DNA from: Pogostemon cablin | Lineage: Eukaryota > Streptophyta > Magnoliopsida > Lamiales > Lamiaceae | Direction of reading: 5' to 3' | Length of the DNA: 64,000 nt | NCBI GenBank assembly: GCA_023678885.1 | Contig: CM042958.1 | Coordinates: 12,518,852 to 12,582,851, forward strand | In this document: positions 1 to 11,931 of the stretch, one piece after another | How the letters are laid out: every line of letters starts with the position of its first letter | How positions within the stretch are numbered: position 1 is the first letter of the stretch | Notes under the pieces: generated by a model | Told to the model about the DNA's origin: nothing | The model's input: the letters and a program-made list of their open reading frames with translations, nothing else | The model's database searches: none | Made by a program: the position numbers and the translations under genes

Positions 1-1603
1 TTACGTAGAACATAAAATAAATTAAAAAAACTTATCGCAAACTTGATCTTATTATTAGTTTATCCAAGAGTCAAAGGGTATCTCATCATTAGAGTCAGGT
101 ATCATTCAAGTTACATTCCCACGTAGACATACATTCTTGTAAAATAATTTGTTGAATAGAAGATTATAAAAATTAAACTCTCAAAGTAAAATAATAATTA
201 AACGATGAAAGCATGGATAACATTAAGTAAGGAATCATTTATTTATCTTTAAAAAAATCACATCAAATCAAGATTCCTTAATAGTTAGCTGTTAGGTGCA
301 CAAATCATTTTAGCACAGTGATAACAGTGACTCCAAGGTGATTAATTAGGTCTTCACTATATGATTAGTTGGAAATACTTGCAAGTTATTTTTTTTAAAT
401 AAAGATGGGCCTTAATTCAAAATTACAAATTAATGTTACTATTCTAAGTAATTAATTGAAAATTAATACTAAAAGAGAAAGATTCATGTCTAGAATCATC
501 CCATAGCATGTAAATCGATATAACAAGAGTGCACGCCAAAACCTATCGCATGCATTATCAGTCTATGATTTTGTGTTAATTTGTTATATAAAAAAAATTC
601 ACATTTACTATTTTTTCTGTTTTATAAATAAATATATATTCCTAAATAAAAAATAATTTATAATCTAACAATTTTACAACACACTTTTAATATCAAAATT
701 GTAATTATTTTACATTTTTATAATTTATTTATTACTTAAAAATAATCCTGAAACGGTAAGAATGAATATATTCATAGGAAAAAGGAAATATTACATGCAA
801 AATTCTACTTCATATGAAATTATGTTATATGAGTACTACATTGATTTTAAATAGTGTAATAATAATAAGAGGGCATACACAAATTTCTCATCATCACAAT
901 TCACAGTTATATGAAATTAATTTATTGTAAAAAAAATTAAAAAATTGTATGATGGCACACGCGTGGTTAATTAATTGATTTAGGAGATTATCACAAGACT
1001 AACTCTTTTAGCTTTGTCGTTGTTGGTAATTAATTCATAAAGTAGCCTTTTTATTGTCAGATATACGAATTGTGGTCCCAACAATTGATGATTCATAATG
1101 TGAACTAGACTACTTTCTTTTTACTTCTTCTTTTTTTTCCAACTATTTAAATCTTTAATTTAATGGTTTTTTAAAGTCATTATTTACGTTGCTACCCTTC
1201 TATACAAATATCAGGTAATCAATACTTGTTACAAAGTATAAATGTTTATTCGCTTATTATTTTTCCAAAGTTATAAATGAAATTGCTTCCATTTTCTTTT
1301 GTATACCAGTGCGGAATCATTGAATGATTGTAGAACAGTAGATCAGATAATAATACTAGAAAAAGAGTTATGAGCTTTAAAAGTAAGGATTGAATAATTA
1401 TTAATATATATATATATATATAACTAATGATGCAAGAAAGAATATATACGGTAAAAAGAAACAAAATTTTTTTATATGAAATAACACAAGTTGCTATTTG
1501 AAAAAGATAAAAGTCGGGAATTCGTTCAATAAATTGACAAATTGTGATACAAAGTATTTTTATTTTACCTATAAGAAAATGAAAGGTAATTCGTTAGACA
1601 ACG

Positions 1604-1655
<52 letters not shown>

Positions 1656-2145
1656 TTTAATTTGAAGTTTTATAAAAAAAGTAAATAAATTAAAATGACT
1701 GATTTAATTTACTTTTGGGGTGTAATATATTTTTTTTAGTTAATTAATACTTTAAATTACTATAAATTATGTTATGTGTTATTAGTATAGATATTAAGTT
1801 TAAAATTAAAATGTATTTTTAGATTATATAATTGATATGGAGAATGATGTAGTATTTATTTTTTAGTGGTGCAATTTTTTTTTATAGATCAAATTGAAAC
1901 AAAAAAAAAAGTGAAAATAATTGTTGAATTTTATTTGTATAAAGAACGTGTTTTGGTATTTTTAAAATAAAAAATCTTACATATATTTTGACTTCTTTAA
2001 TTAAGAACTTGTATCCGCCGTTTACTAAAAAATTATCACATACTACTCCATTTAGTACGAAAATTATACTTTTTGAAATAAGAAAATATTTCATTTCAAT
2101 AAAACTATGATAGAAATATGGGTTTAGTTCACGTTATATCAAGAC
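1..2145. other. AT-rich intergenic DNA
   Basis: No reading frame here resembles a protein; the short open frames are chance frames in AT-rich DNA. The only structured element I see is the TA microsatellite at 1605-1652. A shorter TA run is at about 1401-1422. Confidence 0.7.
1605..1652. repeat. (TA)n microsatellite
   Basis: About 24 uninterrupted TA dinucleotides. Comparable TA tracts occur at 8526-8559, 22366-22412, 39539-39585 and 43546-43580. Confidence 0.95.
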
Positions 2146-2296
2146 AAGATTTTCTCAAGAGAAATCGATCGAATATAACTAGTTACTTTATTCGAATTCC
2201 TTTGTCATTATAGGTGAAAATATCTAGCTCAGAAAATTTGTACAATGGAGATTCATTTGGCAGGGTAGCATAGTCATTTTACAAGAAGATATAACA
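2146..2296 (+). repeat. Direct repeat copy 1 (151 bp)
   Basis: This 151-bp sequence recurs almost exactly at 4942-5080. The second copy lacks 12 bp (TCCTTTGTCATT plus context) and has a G-to-A change; otherwise the two read the same. The repeats enclose about 2.6 kb, of which 1.84 kb is a later solo LTR. The ends are not TG...CA and no primer-binding site follows copy 1, so a terminal-repeat retrotransposon is unlikely. A local duplication of ERF promoter-proximal DNA is the simplest reading. Confidence 0.85.
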
Positions 2297-2936
2297 TAAG
2301 GGAGAACTTTTTCTTTTATACAAATTTTAATGTCAAAAATTAATACCGACACTTTTATAAAAATATTATCAAATATATTCAAATTGATCTTTCTTGTCTC
2401 TAATATACTTAATTTAATTTTCTTTTTCAAGTGGAAGGGAATTTGGGGATTTCATGGTAGTGGAACTGTTCTTACTTCTATCTTCCGACTCGCCAAAATT
2501 GAAATAATTGTGGCTGCAATTGTGGGAGCATTAATGTGCTCAAGATGAAGAAGATAATTTGGGTATGGTGGGTTCAGTAATATCAAGTGGCGGTGTTTCA
2601 CCAGTATCACGTGGCACCGACAGGTGGTTCGCCGGAGGAAAATTTAGCTGGGTTTGTTGATGGATTCAGAGTGAGAGGGATTTCAAAATAGATGGGTGTT
2701 GGGGTAGAGTGTTGGGGTAGGGTGTGGGGGGTTAAAATTTGCAGGTATGGAATTACTAAATTTATCGAGTTGAAGGAGACGACATTGGAGAGATAATGGG
2801 TAGGGTGAATTCTTGATTCATTTTAGCGACTCAGAGGTGTGGAAGGAGTAAAATCGTGGAGTTGAAGGAGACGACAATAGAGAGAGAGGATGTGTAGGTG
2901 GAATTCTTTATTTATTTCATCAAAGTGGTGGGTAGG
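2297..2936. other. Unassigned sequence between direct repeats
   Basis: Moderately GC-richer than the flanks from about 2430 on. It contains a 72-codon open frame (2330-2548) that resembles nothing I know. Together with 4778-4941 it forms the roughly 800-bp interval between the two direct repeats before the LTR insertion. Possibly an eroded small element; nothing identifiable. Confidence 0.5.
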
Positions 2937-4772
2937 TGATGAGTGATATTTTCACCTAGATTTTAGTGTCTTTTTATATGTATTTTCGTGTTATTTTATC
3001 CGTATTTGTATTCTATTTGGTTGTATTTTGTGTTTTTATAGAAATGTGTGAGAATGAGCTTAAATGTATGATTTCCAGGTAAAAAGAGATTCTAAGCGCG
3101 ACAAGAAATACGTAGGAAAAGCGGATCTCAATTCGGAGTTGAAACGAGGGAGAATGAGTCAAAGCAAAATGCTAAAAAATGCATCCAATTTGTGCAATAT
3201 TTCTATACTCTTTTGGAGCTCAAAACTAGAAGTGTGATACATGGTTGGAAAGCCACAGAAAAGAAGATCATTTTGGCATAAGAAACACCTCAATTGAAGC
3301 CCAAACGAAAAAAGTTATGATTAAAATGATGACATCGCGCAAGCTATTCCTACTCAGCACGGTTTTACTACTTTTCATGACTTGTTACACCTTCAAATGT
3401 TGAAAGTTTTGTCAGATCTTTATATGGATAGAAATCCAAGGAAAAGAGGATCGCGCGAGCACAAGAATTACTCAAATTGGAGATCGGATGTGGAAGTTAT
3501 GCTCGAAACGGTGAGACTGCGCGGCAAGCAACTACACGGGGCATGTACCGAACACGGCCCTGTGTGTTTTGGGCGATTTCTGACACCAGAAACGCCTACA
3601 CGGCCACCTCTGTGGACGTGTACCGTACACGGGTCGTGTAGGTACTTTTTCTGTAAAAAAATCAAAATTCTTCTAGAAGCTTCCCAAGGGGTATAAATAC
3701 TTAATACTTCAATATTTGTGTAGATTTTCGTGGGTTTGACCCTGCACACACACCTCACACACCATTTCTTCCATTCCACACCATCATCTTCATTCATTCT
3801 TCATCCTTTGGATCTACCATCATCTCACCATCAATTTCTACATCCAAGTGAAGGAAAATGATCAAGGAAGAGAGGAAAGTGCAAAGAAGGGAAGGAGATC
3901 ACCATTGAAGATAGATCAAGGGAGATTTCATTCAATCTTTGTATTAAACCTCATAGTTTTATCATGATTTGTAAGAATTTAATTGTCTATGTTAATTTCT
4001 TTATGAATATGGTAGGCTAATCTCCCTTGTGAGATTAGCAACATGAGAGTTGTTGGATAATTTTGGGATTTGTGTATCTAAATTCATATGTTGATTGAGT
4101 TAATTGATTTTCTATCATTGATTATTAATTGCTTGATTTGTTTTGTTGATTTGTGTGTTTAGTTGTTCTAGATATATGATTAGATTGAGAAATCAATTAT
4201 ATACTTAGGATAATTAAGTGAATCATTTCATCAAACATTTCATGTGTATTATAAATTGTAAAGAGATTGAGAAATCCTTTAGAGTTTAGAATCCTTTGAT
4301 AGAACATGTGATTGGTTTGATCAAGAGGTTGATTAATCGTGTGAAGGGACTCTCACCCCAAGCTTAGTTCCTAGTTGGAATTGTTTGAGTGAGAACCAAT
4401 CCATTGAGCTTGATTCCATATCTTATTCATCTTGAGAGGGAGTTTAGGTAAACTTAGTGTTGACCCTTAGTCTAAACTCATGATCATATGAATTTGATGT
4501 ATTTATCCTAGGATTTCTACTTCTTAAATGTTGTTAATTTCACTTTTACTTAACTTGGAAAACCACTCATTTCATCCATCTATTTTGTTTGTTAATCATT
4601 GTTTGCTTGCTTGCTTTGATTGATTTAATTTCTTATTTGATCAAACTACCCATTGATGTTTCGTCTCTATAAAGTTGCGATAAACGTGATCTCACTTAAG
4701 TTCTAGCGCCGACCTCCATGTGGTTCGATAAATTGTTTTAATTGGTCATCCCCGCTACAAAATATCTTATCA
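2937..4772 (+). mobile_element. Solo LTR with 5-bp target duplication
   Basis: The segment begins TGATGAGTG and ends ATCTTATCA, so the termini are TG...CA with short inverted ends (TGAT/ATCA). It is bounded on both sides by GTAGG (2932-2936 and 4773-4777), a perfect 5-bp target-site duplication as made by retroviral-type integrase. At 1836 bp it fits a long Ty3/gypsy LTR of the Tat/Athila kind. There is a TATA-like GTATAAATA near 3691-3699 and a conserved-looking 3' part. No internal domain is present, so this is a solo LTR left by LTR-LTR recombination. The open frames at 3382-3797 are not genes. Confidence 0.88.
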
Positions 4773-4941
4773 GTAGGGTGGGTAGAGGGTACCACCCAAA
4801 TGGTAATTTTGGTAAAATGAAAAGAGGGTTGGTATTTTCAAGAAAATGCCTAATGGTTATTATTGATAATTAAGTTATATGATCGTCTGTATTAATTTTT
4901 CTCTATTTATTTTGGTTATTTTTAGATATTGGCACTTTATA

Positions 4942-5080
4942 AAGATTTTCTCAAGAGAAATCGATCGAATATAACTAGTTACTTTATTCGAATATAGGTG
5001 AAAATATCTAGCTCAGAAAATTTGTACAATAGAGATTCATTTGGCAGGGTAGCATAGTCATTTTACAAGAAGATATAACA
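4942..5080 (+). repeat. Direct repeat copy 2 (139 bp), in ERF promoter
   Basis: Second copy of the 2146-2296 sequence, with a 12-bp deletion. It ends about 50 bp upstream of the TATA box of the ERF gene, so it sits in the proximal promoter. Confidence 0.85.
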
Positions 5081-5128
5081 CAAAGTTTGATCATGAATAT
5101 GAACTGCTACTGCCACACACCTACAGCC

Positions 5129-5136
5129 TATAAATA
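5129..5136 (+). promoter_or_regulatory. TATA box of the ERF gene
   Basis: TATAAATA lies 274 bp before the ERF start codon. It is followed by a pyrimidine-rich leader with CT runs (5210-5225) typical of plant 5' UTRs, placing transcription start near 5160. Confidence 0.6.
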
Positions 5137-5409
5137 CGCAAACAAGTCATCAAACACTTCAAACCACAAATTCTTTTAACCCTCAAATTCACACTAAAAC
5201 ATCTCACCCTTCTCTCTCTCCTCTCAAACCAATCATTTAATACTTCATTTTTTCTCAAAAAGCTGCTAATATCTTCATACTCGTTTCTGACTTTTGCAAG
5301 ATTCTTTTTTACAGTTCATCCTTCTACTGATCCCCTGTTTTTTTATTTGGGATTATTCAGTTTAATTAGGAAAAGGGATTATATTTTAATCTTCCCCTGT
5401 TTCTGAAAA

Positions 5410-6294
5410 ATGACTACAATTCAAGAAAGCAACAACCACCTTCTATTCACTCCTGAAAATGCTTCTCATATTGGATTCTCCCTCTCACAAATCATACTAT
5501 CCACCAATTCAAACACCTTGGATTCCATCCTCTCTTACTGTGAACCCTCACACACCATAACAAACCCTGTTTTCCAGCCCTTGGGTTCCTCTGTCTACCT
5601 GAAACAGAGAGACTTACTGCAGAAATTCTCCGACGAAAATCGCCACCCGTCAACGGCGGCGAGGGCCTCCCTCCTCGACCCGATTCGAGATTCGGGTTAT
5701 GGGCGGACCTTTTTCAGCAGCCCGAGTAAGAAGAAGCTGTACAGGGGTGTCAGGCAGAGGCATTGGGGGAAATGGGTGGCGGAGATTCGACTCCCTCAGA
5801 ACCGGATGCGGGTGTGGCTTGGCACCTACGACACGGCGGAAGCCGCAGCCTACGCCTACGATAGGGCGGCGTACAAGCTTCGCGGCGAGTACGCGCGATT
5901 GAACTTCCCCAACCTCCGTGACCCGGGTAAAATCGGGTTGGGCGAGACCCGACTCGCAGCCCTGAAGAACGCCGTGGACGCGAAGATTCAGGCGATATGC
6001 CAGAAGGTGAAGAGGGGGAAGAAATCCGGTAAGAAAACGGATGATCGGAAAATTGGCGGTGATTCTGTTGTGGTGGAGGGGGAGAAGAAAGCGGATTCGT
6101 GTTGTTCGTCGGTGGTGAACAATGAGAGCTGGAGTGCGAGTGTTTCTGAGGATGGGTTCTGGAGAGGCGGCGATTCGCCGGGATCGGAGTGGTGCTCGAC
6201 GCCGCCACTGCCGGATATGGAAATTGATGAGTGTTCGCTCGCCCGGTTACCGTCGTTCGACCCAGAGTTGATTTGGGAAGTTCTTGCTAATTAG
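5410..6294 (+). CDS. AP2/ERF transcription factor, DREB A-6 (ERF group I) type
   Basis: Intronless, 294 residues. One AP2/ERF DNA-binding domain spans about residues 111-168, starting [19 protein letters not shown] and ending YARLNFPNL. The valine in KWVAEIRL (domain position 14) with leucine at position 19 matches the DREB A-6/ERF group I branch (RAP2.4, ERF053-ERF062) better than classical CBF/DREB1, which has V14/E19. A second group I hallmark follows: [14 protein letters not shown] (about residues 186-199), then a basic lysine-rich stretch. The C-terminus is acidic ([24 protein letters not shown]), a likely activation region. Overall it looks closest to Arabidopsis ERF061/ERF062. Expected nuclear, binding DRE/GCC-like elements in stress responses. 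The coding region is markedly GC-richer than its surroundings, as usual for intronless ERFs. Family call firm; orthology uncertain. Confidence 0.95.
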   Translation: MTTIQESNNHLLFTPENASHIGFSLSQIILSTNSNTLDSILSYCEPSHTITNPVFQPLGSSVYLKQRDLLQKFSDENRHPSTAARASLLDPIRDSGYGRTFFSSPSKKKLYRGVRQRHWGKWVAEIRLPQNRMRVWLGTYDTAEAAAYAYDRAAYKLRGEYARLNFPNLRDPGKIGLGETRLAALKNAVDAKIQAICQKVKRGKKSGKKTDDRKIGGDSVVVEGEKKADSCCSSVVNNESWSASVSEDGFWRGGDSPGSEWCSTPPLPDMEIDECSLARLPSFDPELIWEVLAN

Positions 6295-7534
6295 TTTTTT
6301 TTTTTTAAGGTTGATTTTGTTGATCGGAAAATCCGCTGAGCTATTTTTAAGGATTATAGTAAAATATAAATGCTAATTATAATTATATAAATATTAAAAC
6401 AGTTGTATGTTAGTATATTAGTTTGTAGCACGTTGGTTTATAATTATTTGGCTATAGTTGAATATATGTATTAACTATTTGATTATAACTTAATTCAACT
6501 AAGAGTAATATATATAGCTCGTTGGTTTATACTCCATATGCTATGACTGACTTCAGATTTATGGGCTCATTTTAAATTGGTAGCATTGAAAATATGAAGA
6601 CTAAATTAAGTTCTTACACTACCAGAATTCAGTATGACACTTTTGTAAAAATGATTTATTTGGTTTATTATTTATTTATTATTGGAGGACTTAATCCGAA
6701 CCATTAAATTAGTAGTACTATTGTAAAATGTAGTGGAGTTATTTGTTTTGCTTGAGTTCTTTCAATCCAAAATGTATAACATATACACGTACATGCCTTA
6801 ACTATTAATTTAGGATTTGAAAATAAACAAAAATCCATCAATTTGAAACCCAAAAACATGAAATTGTCAAAAGAGGGCCAAATTATAAAATAATTTGACT
6901 TGCCACATCCTGCCGTCCAAAGTAATTAGTTTACTATTTGGACGCTCAATCAAAAGTAGGATCAATTTTTTAAAGTAAGAAGTTCCACACAAATTACCAT
7001 AACTTTTTAATACATAAAATAATAAGATTTATTTAGGTGATCATGATTTACTGATTATCCTCCCACATGAGTATGCACTGTACACACCTCATGTGAGAGG
7101 ATCATCGGTGACTCATAATCAACTGATAATCACCATAATATAATAGTGATACTCATTAATCCATGTACAAAGGTATTGTGTTACATGAACTTTTAATTTT
7201 TTTTTCTTTTTATGTATATATGCATGTCATTTATAAACTTTTTCATAATTTAACATCTTAAAATTGCATAGTAAATTACTAAATTTATATAATTACGTTT
7301 ATTATATATATTTTTTAATGATTTTATATTTCAGATATAATAAATTAACAAAATTAAAATCAAACTTCTCATTGATTAGTCGTTTTATAATCAAGGAAAC
7401 TATCGGCCCAAATTGAATGAATTCTAGGCCCAAACTAGAGCACACTACAGAAATGGGTTGCATGAAAAATTGTGAGAATTCTTTCATTTAATAATTAATC
7501 TGATAAAATTTTCTAAAATATAGCCCAAGATATA
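6295..7534. other. ERF 3' flank and intergenic DNA
   Basis: AT-rich. No gene seen. It holds one imperfect inverted repeat at 7037-7136. Confidence 0.6.
7037..7136. repeat. Imperfect inverted repeat, MITE-like
   Basis: The left half (GGTGATCATGATTTACTGAT...CACATGAG) and right half (CTCATGTGAG...ACTGATAATCACC) are complementary around a short loop near 7075. Likely a small foldback element; no clear target duplication. Confidence 0.5.
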
Positions 7535-7784
7535 CCCCTCTATCCCATGTTAAGATTTACACTTTTCATTTTGCTTTGTCCCAAGTTAAGGTTTGCATTT
7601 TTTTTGTCAAGTTGAGCCCACACAAAATAATTAATTATCCCATATAGGACCCACACACAACACTAATACAATTATCCACTTTACATTAAATATTATTTCT
7701 CTCATCCCACTATACATTAAAATATTATATTCCTTAATTTCCATGTAAAAAGCAAACGTCAATCTTAACGTGAGACGGAGAGAG
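7535..7784. mobile_element. Stowaway-like MITE
   Basis: The left end CCCCTCTATCCCA and right end GAGACGGAGAGAG are a degenerate inverted pair flanked by TA. The internal sequence (lists of CACTAATACAATTA and ACATTAAATATTATTTC) is shared with the copy at 35731-35949. Confidence 0.65.
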
Positions 7785-8058
7785 TATTTATGAGTCTTCT
7801 TACATAAAAATACTACATCTAAATTATGGTGCAACTTCTCAAAAAAAAAAGAAAAAAAATTATGGTGCATATTTGCCTTTTAATTAGTTGGTTTTGTTAA
7901 ATACAACATTTAAAAAAAAAGATTAGTACAGTCGTATTTTGGGTTCGTTTTATTATAATCAGAATGTCAATGTTGTAGCATGTTATTAGAGTATCTATCA
8001 CTAAATTATTTGTTCAACACTCCATTTATTTTTTCTTAATTAATTAATTACTTTAATA

Positions 8059-8294
8059 CTCCCTCCGTCCGGCCCAAAGGGTGCATTTTGCTTTTTGTAC
8101 GTGGATTAAGGAGTAATATTATTTAATGTGTAATGTGTAGTTGTATTAGTGAGAGTGTGGGTCCTATAATTTTAATTGTATTAGTGAGTGTGTGTGAGAC
8201 CCATCACTCATGTATATAAAAAAAGAAAAATGATCATTTGGGTGAGACGCCCAAAATGAAAAAAAAATGAACTTTTTGAATGAGACGGAGAAAG
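8059..8294. mobile_element. Stowaway-like MITE (family A)
   Basis: Starts CTCCCTCCGTCC and ends GACGGAGAAAG, flanked by TA (8057-8058, 8295-8296), as expected for Tc1/mariner-derived Stowaway MITEs. The interior (GTGTAGTTGTATTAGTGAG) is shared with 35131-35356, 36272-36496, 42043-42254 and 49368-49592, so this is one family. Confidence 0.8.
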
Positions 8295-8519
8295 TAAATG
8301 TTATCAATTTTAATTAATCTTATGAATCACTCATAAAATAGAAATTTAATTAAACCACCATCCGTTTTTAAGTTCACTTATTATAATAAGATGCAAAAAA
8401 ATATTTTACTATCAAACTTAAATCTGCTTTTGAAAAATTTAAATGGTTTTCAATCATTCTGTTGAGATATTATTTTAAGTATTACTCCTAGTATATAATA
8501 ATGATATCATTGAAATTTC

Positions 8520-8525
<6 letters not shown>

Positions 8526-8559
<34 letters not shown>
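8526..8559. repeat. (TA)n microsatellite
   Basis: About 17 TA units. Confidence 0.95.
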
Positions 8560-8563
<4 letters not shown>

Positions 8564-8951
8564 GCGTAATGTGTACACTAGTACTAGGCAAGTCAATTTC
8601 TATTTTATACTTTTGTAATTAACTTTTTTATATTAAAAATATTATCAATTTTCTTTTAAAATATTATTATTACTTTTTATTTATATAAAATTTATAACAC
8701 TATTATCACTTTAATTAAATAAATTTTTTATTATAAGAATTATATGGTGCCCAGTCTTTCCATACAATTAGATGTATGGCCTTATTTTTTTGTGTTTATT
8801 TAAATATATTTACTTTAAATTAATTTAAATGTATTACATTCTAAGTTTATAGTGTTAAGAATACAGGATCAGCTTCAATCTAAATCAGATATATGGATAT
8901 TACTTGGGCCAGCATTTAGTCTAGTTTCCGTATAGAAGGTCCAAATCCAAT

Positions 8952-10052
8952 AAAAAAAGATATTTGTATCGATTTTATCCCATAACTATTAGTGTTATTT
9001 CAATTTTGCCCAATTTTTGCCGGAACCCTAGAATTTCACCAAAAAAGCATCATGTGCCACTCATATGACACACCAATTTGGGGAAAACTCAGGCTGAGTT
9101 GTCACTCCAATTAAAATTCTACCAATCAAAATGTCACATCATATTAGGTTAAAAAAAGAAAGAAAGAAAGAAAATACTGATTCAACATTACACATCATTT
9201 TTTAATATAATAAATTAATTAACAGAAAAATGTAAAATAAAATAATCTAAATTAAAAAATCAAAAATTAAAACAGAAAAAAATTTTAAACCTAAAATCTC
9301 AAATCGATGAATCCTAATCCAATCCCCCAAATTCTAAATTGATGAACCCTAATCTAATCCATAATCAACTCAATCTCCTTCCAAGCATTTATCTCAGCCC
9401 TCCATTAACGACGATTTCATCCTCCTCTAATGAAATCAACCTCTTCTGCAATGATGAAGATGATGACGGTAGCCACACATCGTCGGATGCCGATATCGTA
9501 GTCCAATATTGAGGGAACTCTATTTTCTAATCCCTACTAATACGATGTCGTTCGTCAGTGGTGTCGACCGCGAGTTTCAGCGACGGCAAAAGTAAACGGG
9601 AAGGCGAATATGAGAATAACAGCGGGGACGGCGGTAGGGCGAAGGAGACAGAACGACGGTGGCGGCGGTTGTGCAAAGAAGGCGGAACGCCGACGGCAAT
9701 ATTCGAGAGATGAATTTTGAAATCTAATTTAATTGAATCCTAATGGAGTTGAATCAGTTGATTAGGGATTTAATTAATTTTACATAATTTTAATTAGTTT
9801 TTTCCTTAATTAATTTACATTTTTGCTATTATTTACTTAATAATGTAATTCTCAGATGTTTAATTAATGACGTGGCGATTCTATTTGACCAATTTTGTCC
9901 AGATTTCCAGATCACCCTCCCTCGCTGGATTCCCCCAAATTAATGTATCACGTGCAGCGCACGTGACCAATTTTCGGCGAAATTCTAAGTTTCAGGCAAA
10001 ATTGAAACAAAACTAATAGTTATGGGCAAAATCGATACAAATATCTTTTTTT
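8952..10052. mobile_element. Foldback MULE-like element with GC-rich insert
   Basis: The left arm (AAAAAAAGATATTTGTATCG onward) and the right arm, read in reverse complement, are the same for roughly 150 bp with mismatches. The arms resemble those of the 24409-26149 element: both carry a TTTTTGCCGGAA-like block and a CATGTG/GTCA block. Between the arms, 9380-9720 is clearly GC-richer and looks like captured host sequence, but I cannot identify it and see no intact frame. The outer boundaries are approximate. The right arm abuts the solo LTR at 10085 and may extend past it, and I found no 9-bp duplication. Confidence 0.6.
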
Positions 10053-10084
10053 GGGACAAAATCTAAAATTTTCAATAATTATGG

Positions 10085-11460
10085 TGTAACATCCCATGTT
10101 TTTAGGGAATAAATTTATATATAAAATTAAGAAAGAAAGAAATTATATTTATACGCAGCTGAAGGCTTACACTAAAAATTTGAGAAAGAATAATCTTTTA
10201 TAAATAATTTCATAAAATAAAATACTAAAAAATTAAGATTTAAATAAATAATCTCAGCGTATAGAAAGAATTTAAATAATATACTAAACTTTCTCTTTTG
10301 AAATTAAACCTTTCCATCGTCTACCACCTATACTCCTTCATCCTAAATTTTTGAAAATATTTTTGGAGGTGAGTACAAAAATATTTAGTGGGTTACATTG
10401 TCACAGTCAAGTATACATAAAATATCAGTCAATCTTTGCCACATAAGAATTATAATATTTTAATGTCATATTATAAAGTTTTAATCACATTCACATATCA
10501 TTTTTCCAGTCAAAGTTAAATTGATAGCTGTGTTGTTGGTCAACTCATTGATTCAATGCAACGCGTAAGCATTTTTCCTTTTCTTTATTTTAACTGTGTC
10601 GTTGACCAACTCATTGAATCGATGTAATGCATATGTGTCATGAGTCAACTCATCGGTTTAATGCAACACATAAAATATTTTCCTTTCCTTTCATATAAAT
10701 GTGTTGTTGACCCACTCATTGAACCGATGTAATGCATGAATCATATAAATTTTATAAATCATAAAAAATCAATTTCAATTTCAATTTCAATATCAAGTAT
10801 ATATCACTTATCAATCTCAATTTCAATCTCAATCACATCAATCCGAATATCCGTATTTCCAAATATCACGTATCAACAAATTATTTCAACATCATAATAA
10901 ATATAGGAAAGAGTCAATCTCAATTTCATATACACTTAAAAAGTAACAACATAAAAGTTGAAAGGATTTTACCCCACCTCAAATATGTCAAACCTTAACC
11001 TTTAATCTCATTCACCTCTCCAATATCTCCATACCTCCTTCTCATCTTTTCTCACGTGCAATCTTTCTTACTCTACTCTTGAATGAAAATTATTTTGAAA
11101 TCTTTTAAAAGTTTTAGGGTTGTGTTTCCTTTATATAGAAAATAAACGCGTATTTAGATCGCGTAGAGATCGCATAATTTTAAAGACATCACATAATTTC
11201 TTTCTCTTTTTTTAAAAAAGATCACGTCATTTGAAATAAAACATTTAAAATCAGTTGAGAATGTCACGTTTGTAAATCAGTTGAGAGGATAATGTGTATA
11301 GATAATGAAGGTTAATATTTTAAAATTCCACGTATATGAGAAAAGGATAAAAGTTGAGAATATCCTTTAATTTTTGTAAAATGATTTAAAAAATAAATTA
11401 TTTTTAATGTAAAAATGAAAAAATTTAATATAAAGGAATGAAAAAATGCGGGGCGTTACA
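10085..11460 (+). mobile_element. Solo LTR with 5-bp target duplication
   Basis: The segment begins TGTAACATCCC and ends GGGGCGTTACA, a classic matched pair of plant LTR ends (TGTAAC...GTTACA). TATGG flanks it on both sides (10080-10084 and 11461-11465), a perfect 5-bp duplication. It is 1376 bp with no internal domain, so a solo LTR. It carries a diverged minisatellite at 10528-10735. Confidence 0.88.
10528..10735 (+). repeat. Diverged minisatellite inside the solo LTR
   Basis: Three to four degenerate units contain GTTGACCAACTCATTGAATC-like sequence followed by ATGCAACGC/ATGTAATGC. It is part of the LTR. Confidence 0.7.
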
Positions 11461-11682
11461 TATGGAAAAAAAAAACTTTTGACTCTATGAATAAGATATG
11501 AGCGTAACTATTTTACCCATATACCAAACTGTAACCATGAATTGTAAAAAGTGAAACGAACAAAACATAATAATCTTTTAATAAAAATTATAATTAAATT
11601 AATAGAAAGTGATAGTGGTACATTAAATAATTTTATGAACAATTTGTGGTGTAAATTTAAAAAAAAATAGTAAAAAATGATA

Positions 11683-11931
11683 TTTCATCAGTCCCATAAA
11701 ATCTTTCATACTTTCCTCATTTGTTTGTTGCACAAAACTTTTTACACCCCAATAAAAGTAAATATCACTTTATCTAACAAACTCAAAAATTACTTTAATT
11801 TCAAATTTACCACTAATTTTTTCACACACATCTCATTACGTTATACTTTTTCATTACCTAAAAATATTATAATACCCTCAAAAGTTTATAAAGTTAGTCA
11901 AAAAGTACAAAGTATTATGGGACGGAGGGAG
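11683..11931. mobile_element. Stowaway-like MITE, degenerate left end
   Basis: The right end TATGGGACGGAGGGAG is followed by TA. The left end ATTTCATCAGTCCCATA is a diverged mate. No coding content. Confidence 0.6.

Noticed and set aside
3382..3797. Open frames of 104 and 109 codons on both strands
   Set aside because: Inside the solo LTR; mutually overlapping and without protein-like character.
2146..5080. TRIM or LTR retrotransposon with 151-bp terminal repeats
   Set aside because: The repeats do not start TG or end CA and no tRNA primer site or polypurine tract adjoins them.
5750..6208. 152-codon minus-strand frame
   Set aside because: Antisense shadow of the GC-rich ERF coding region.
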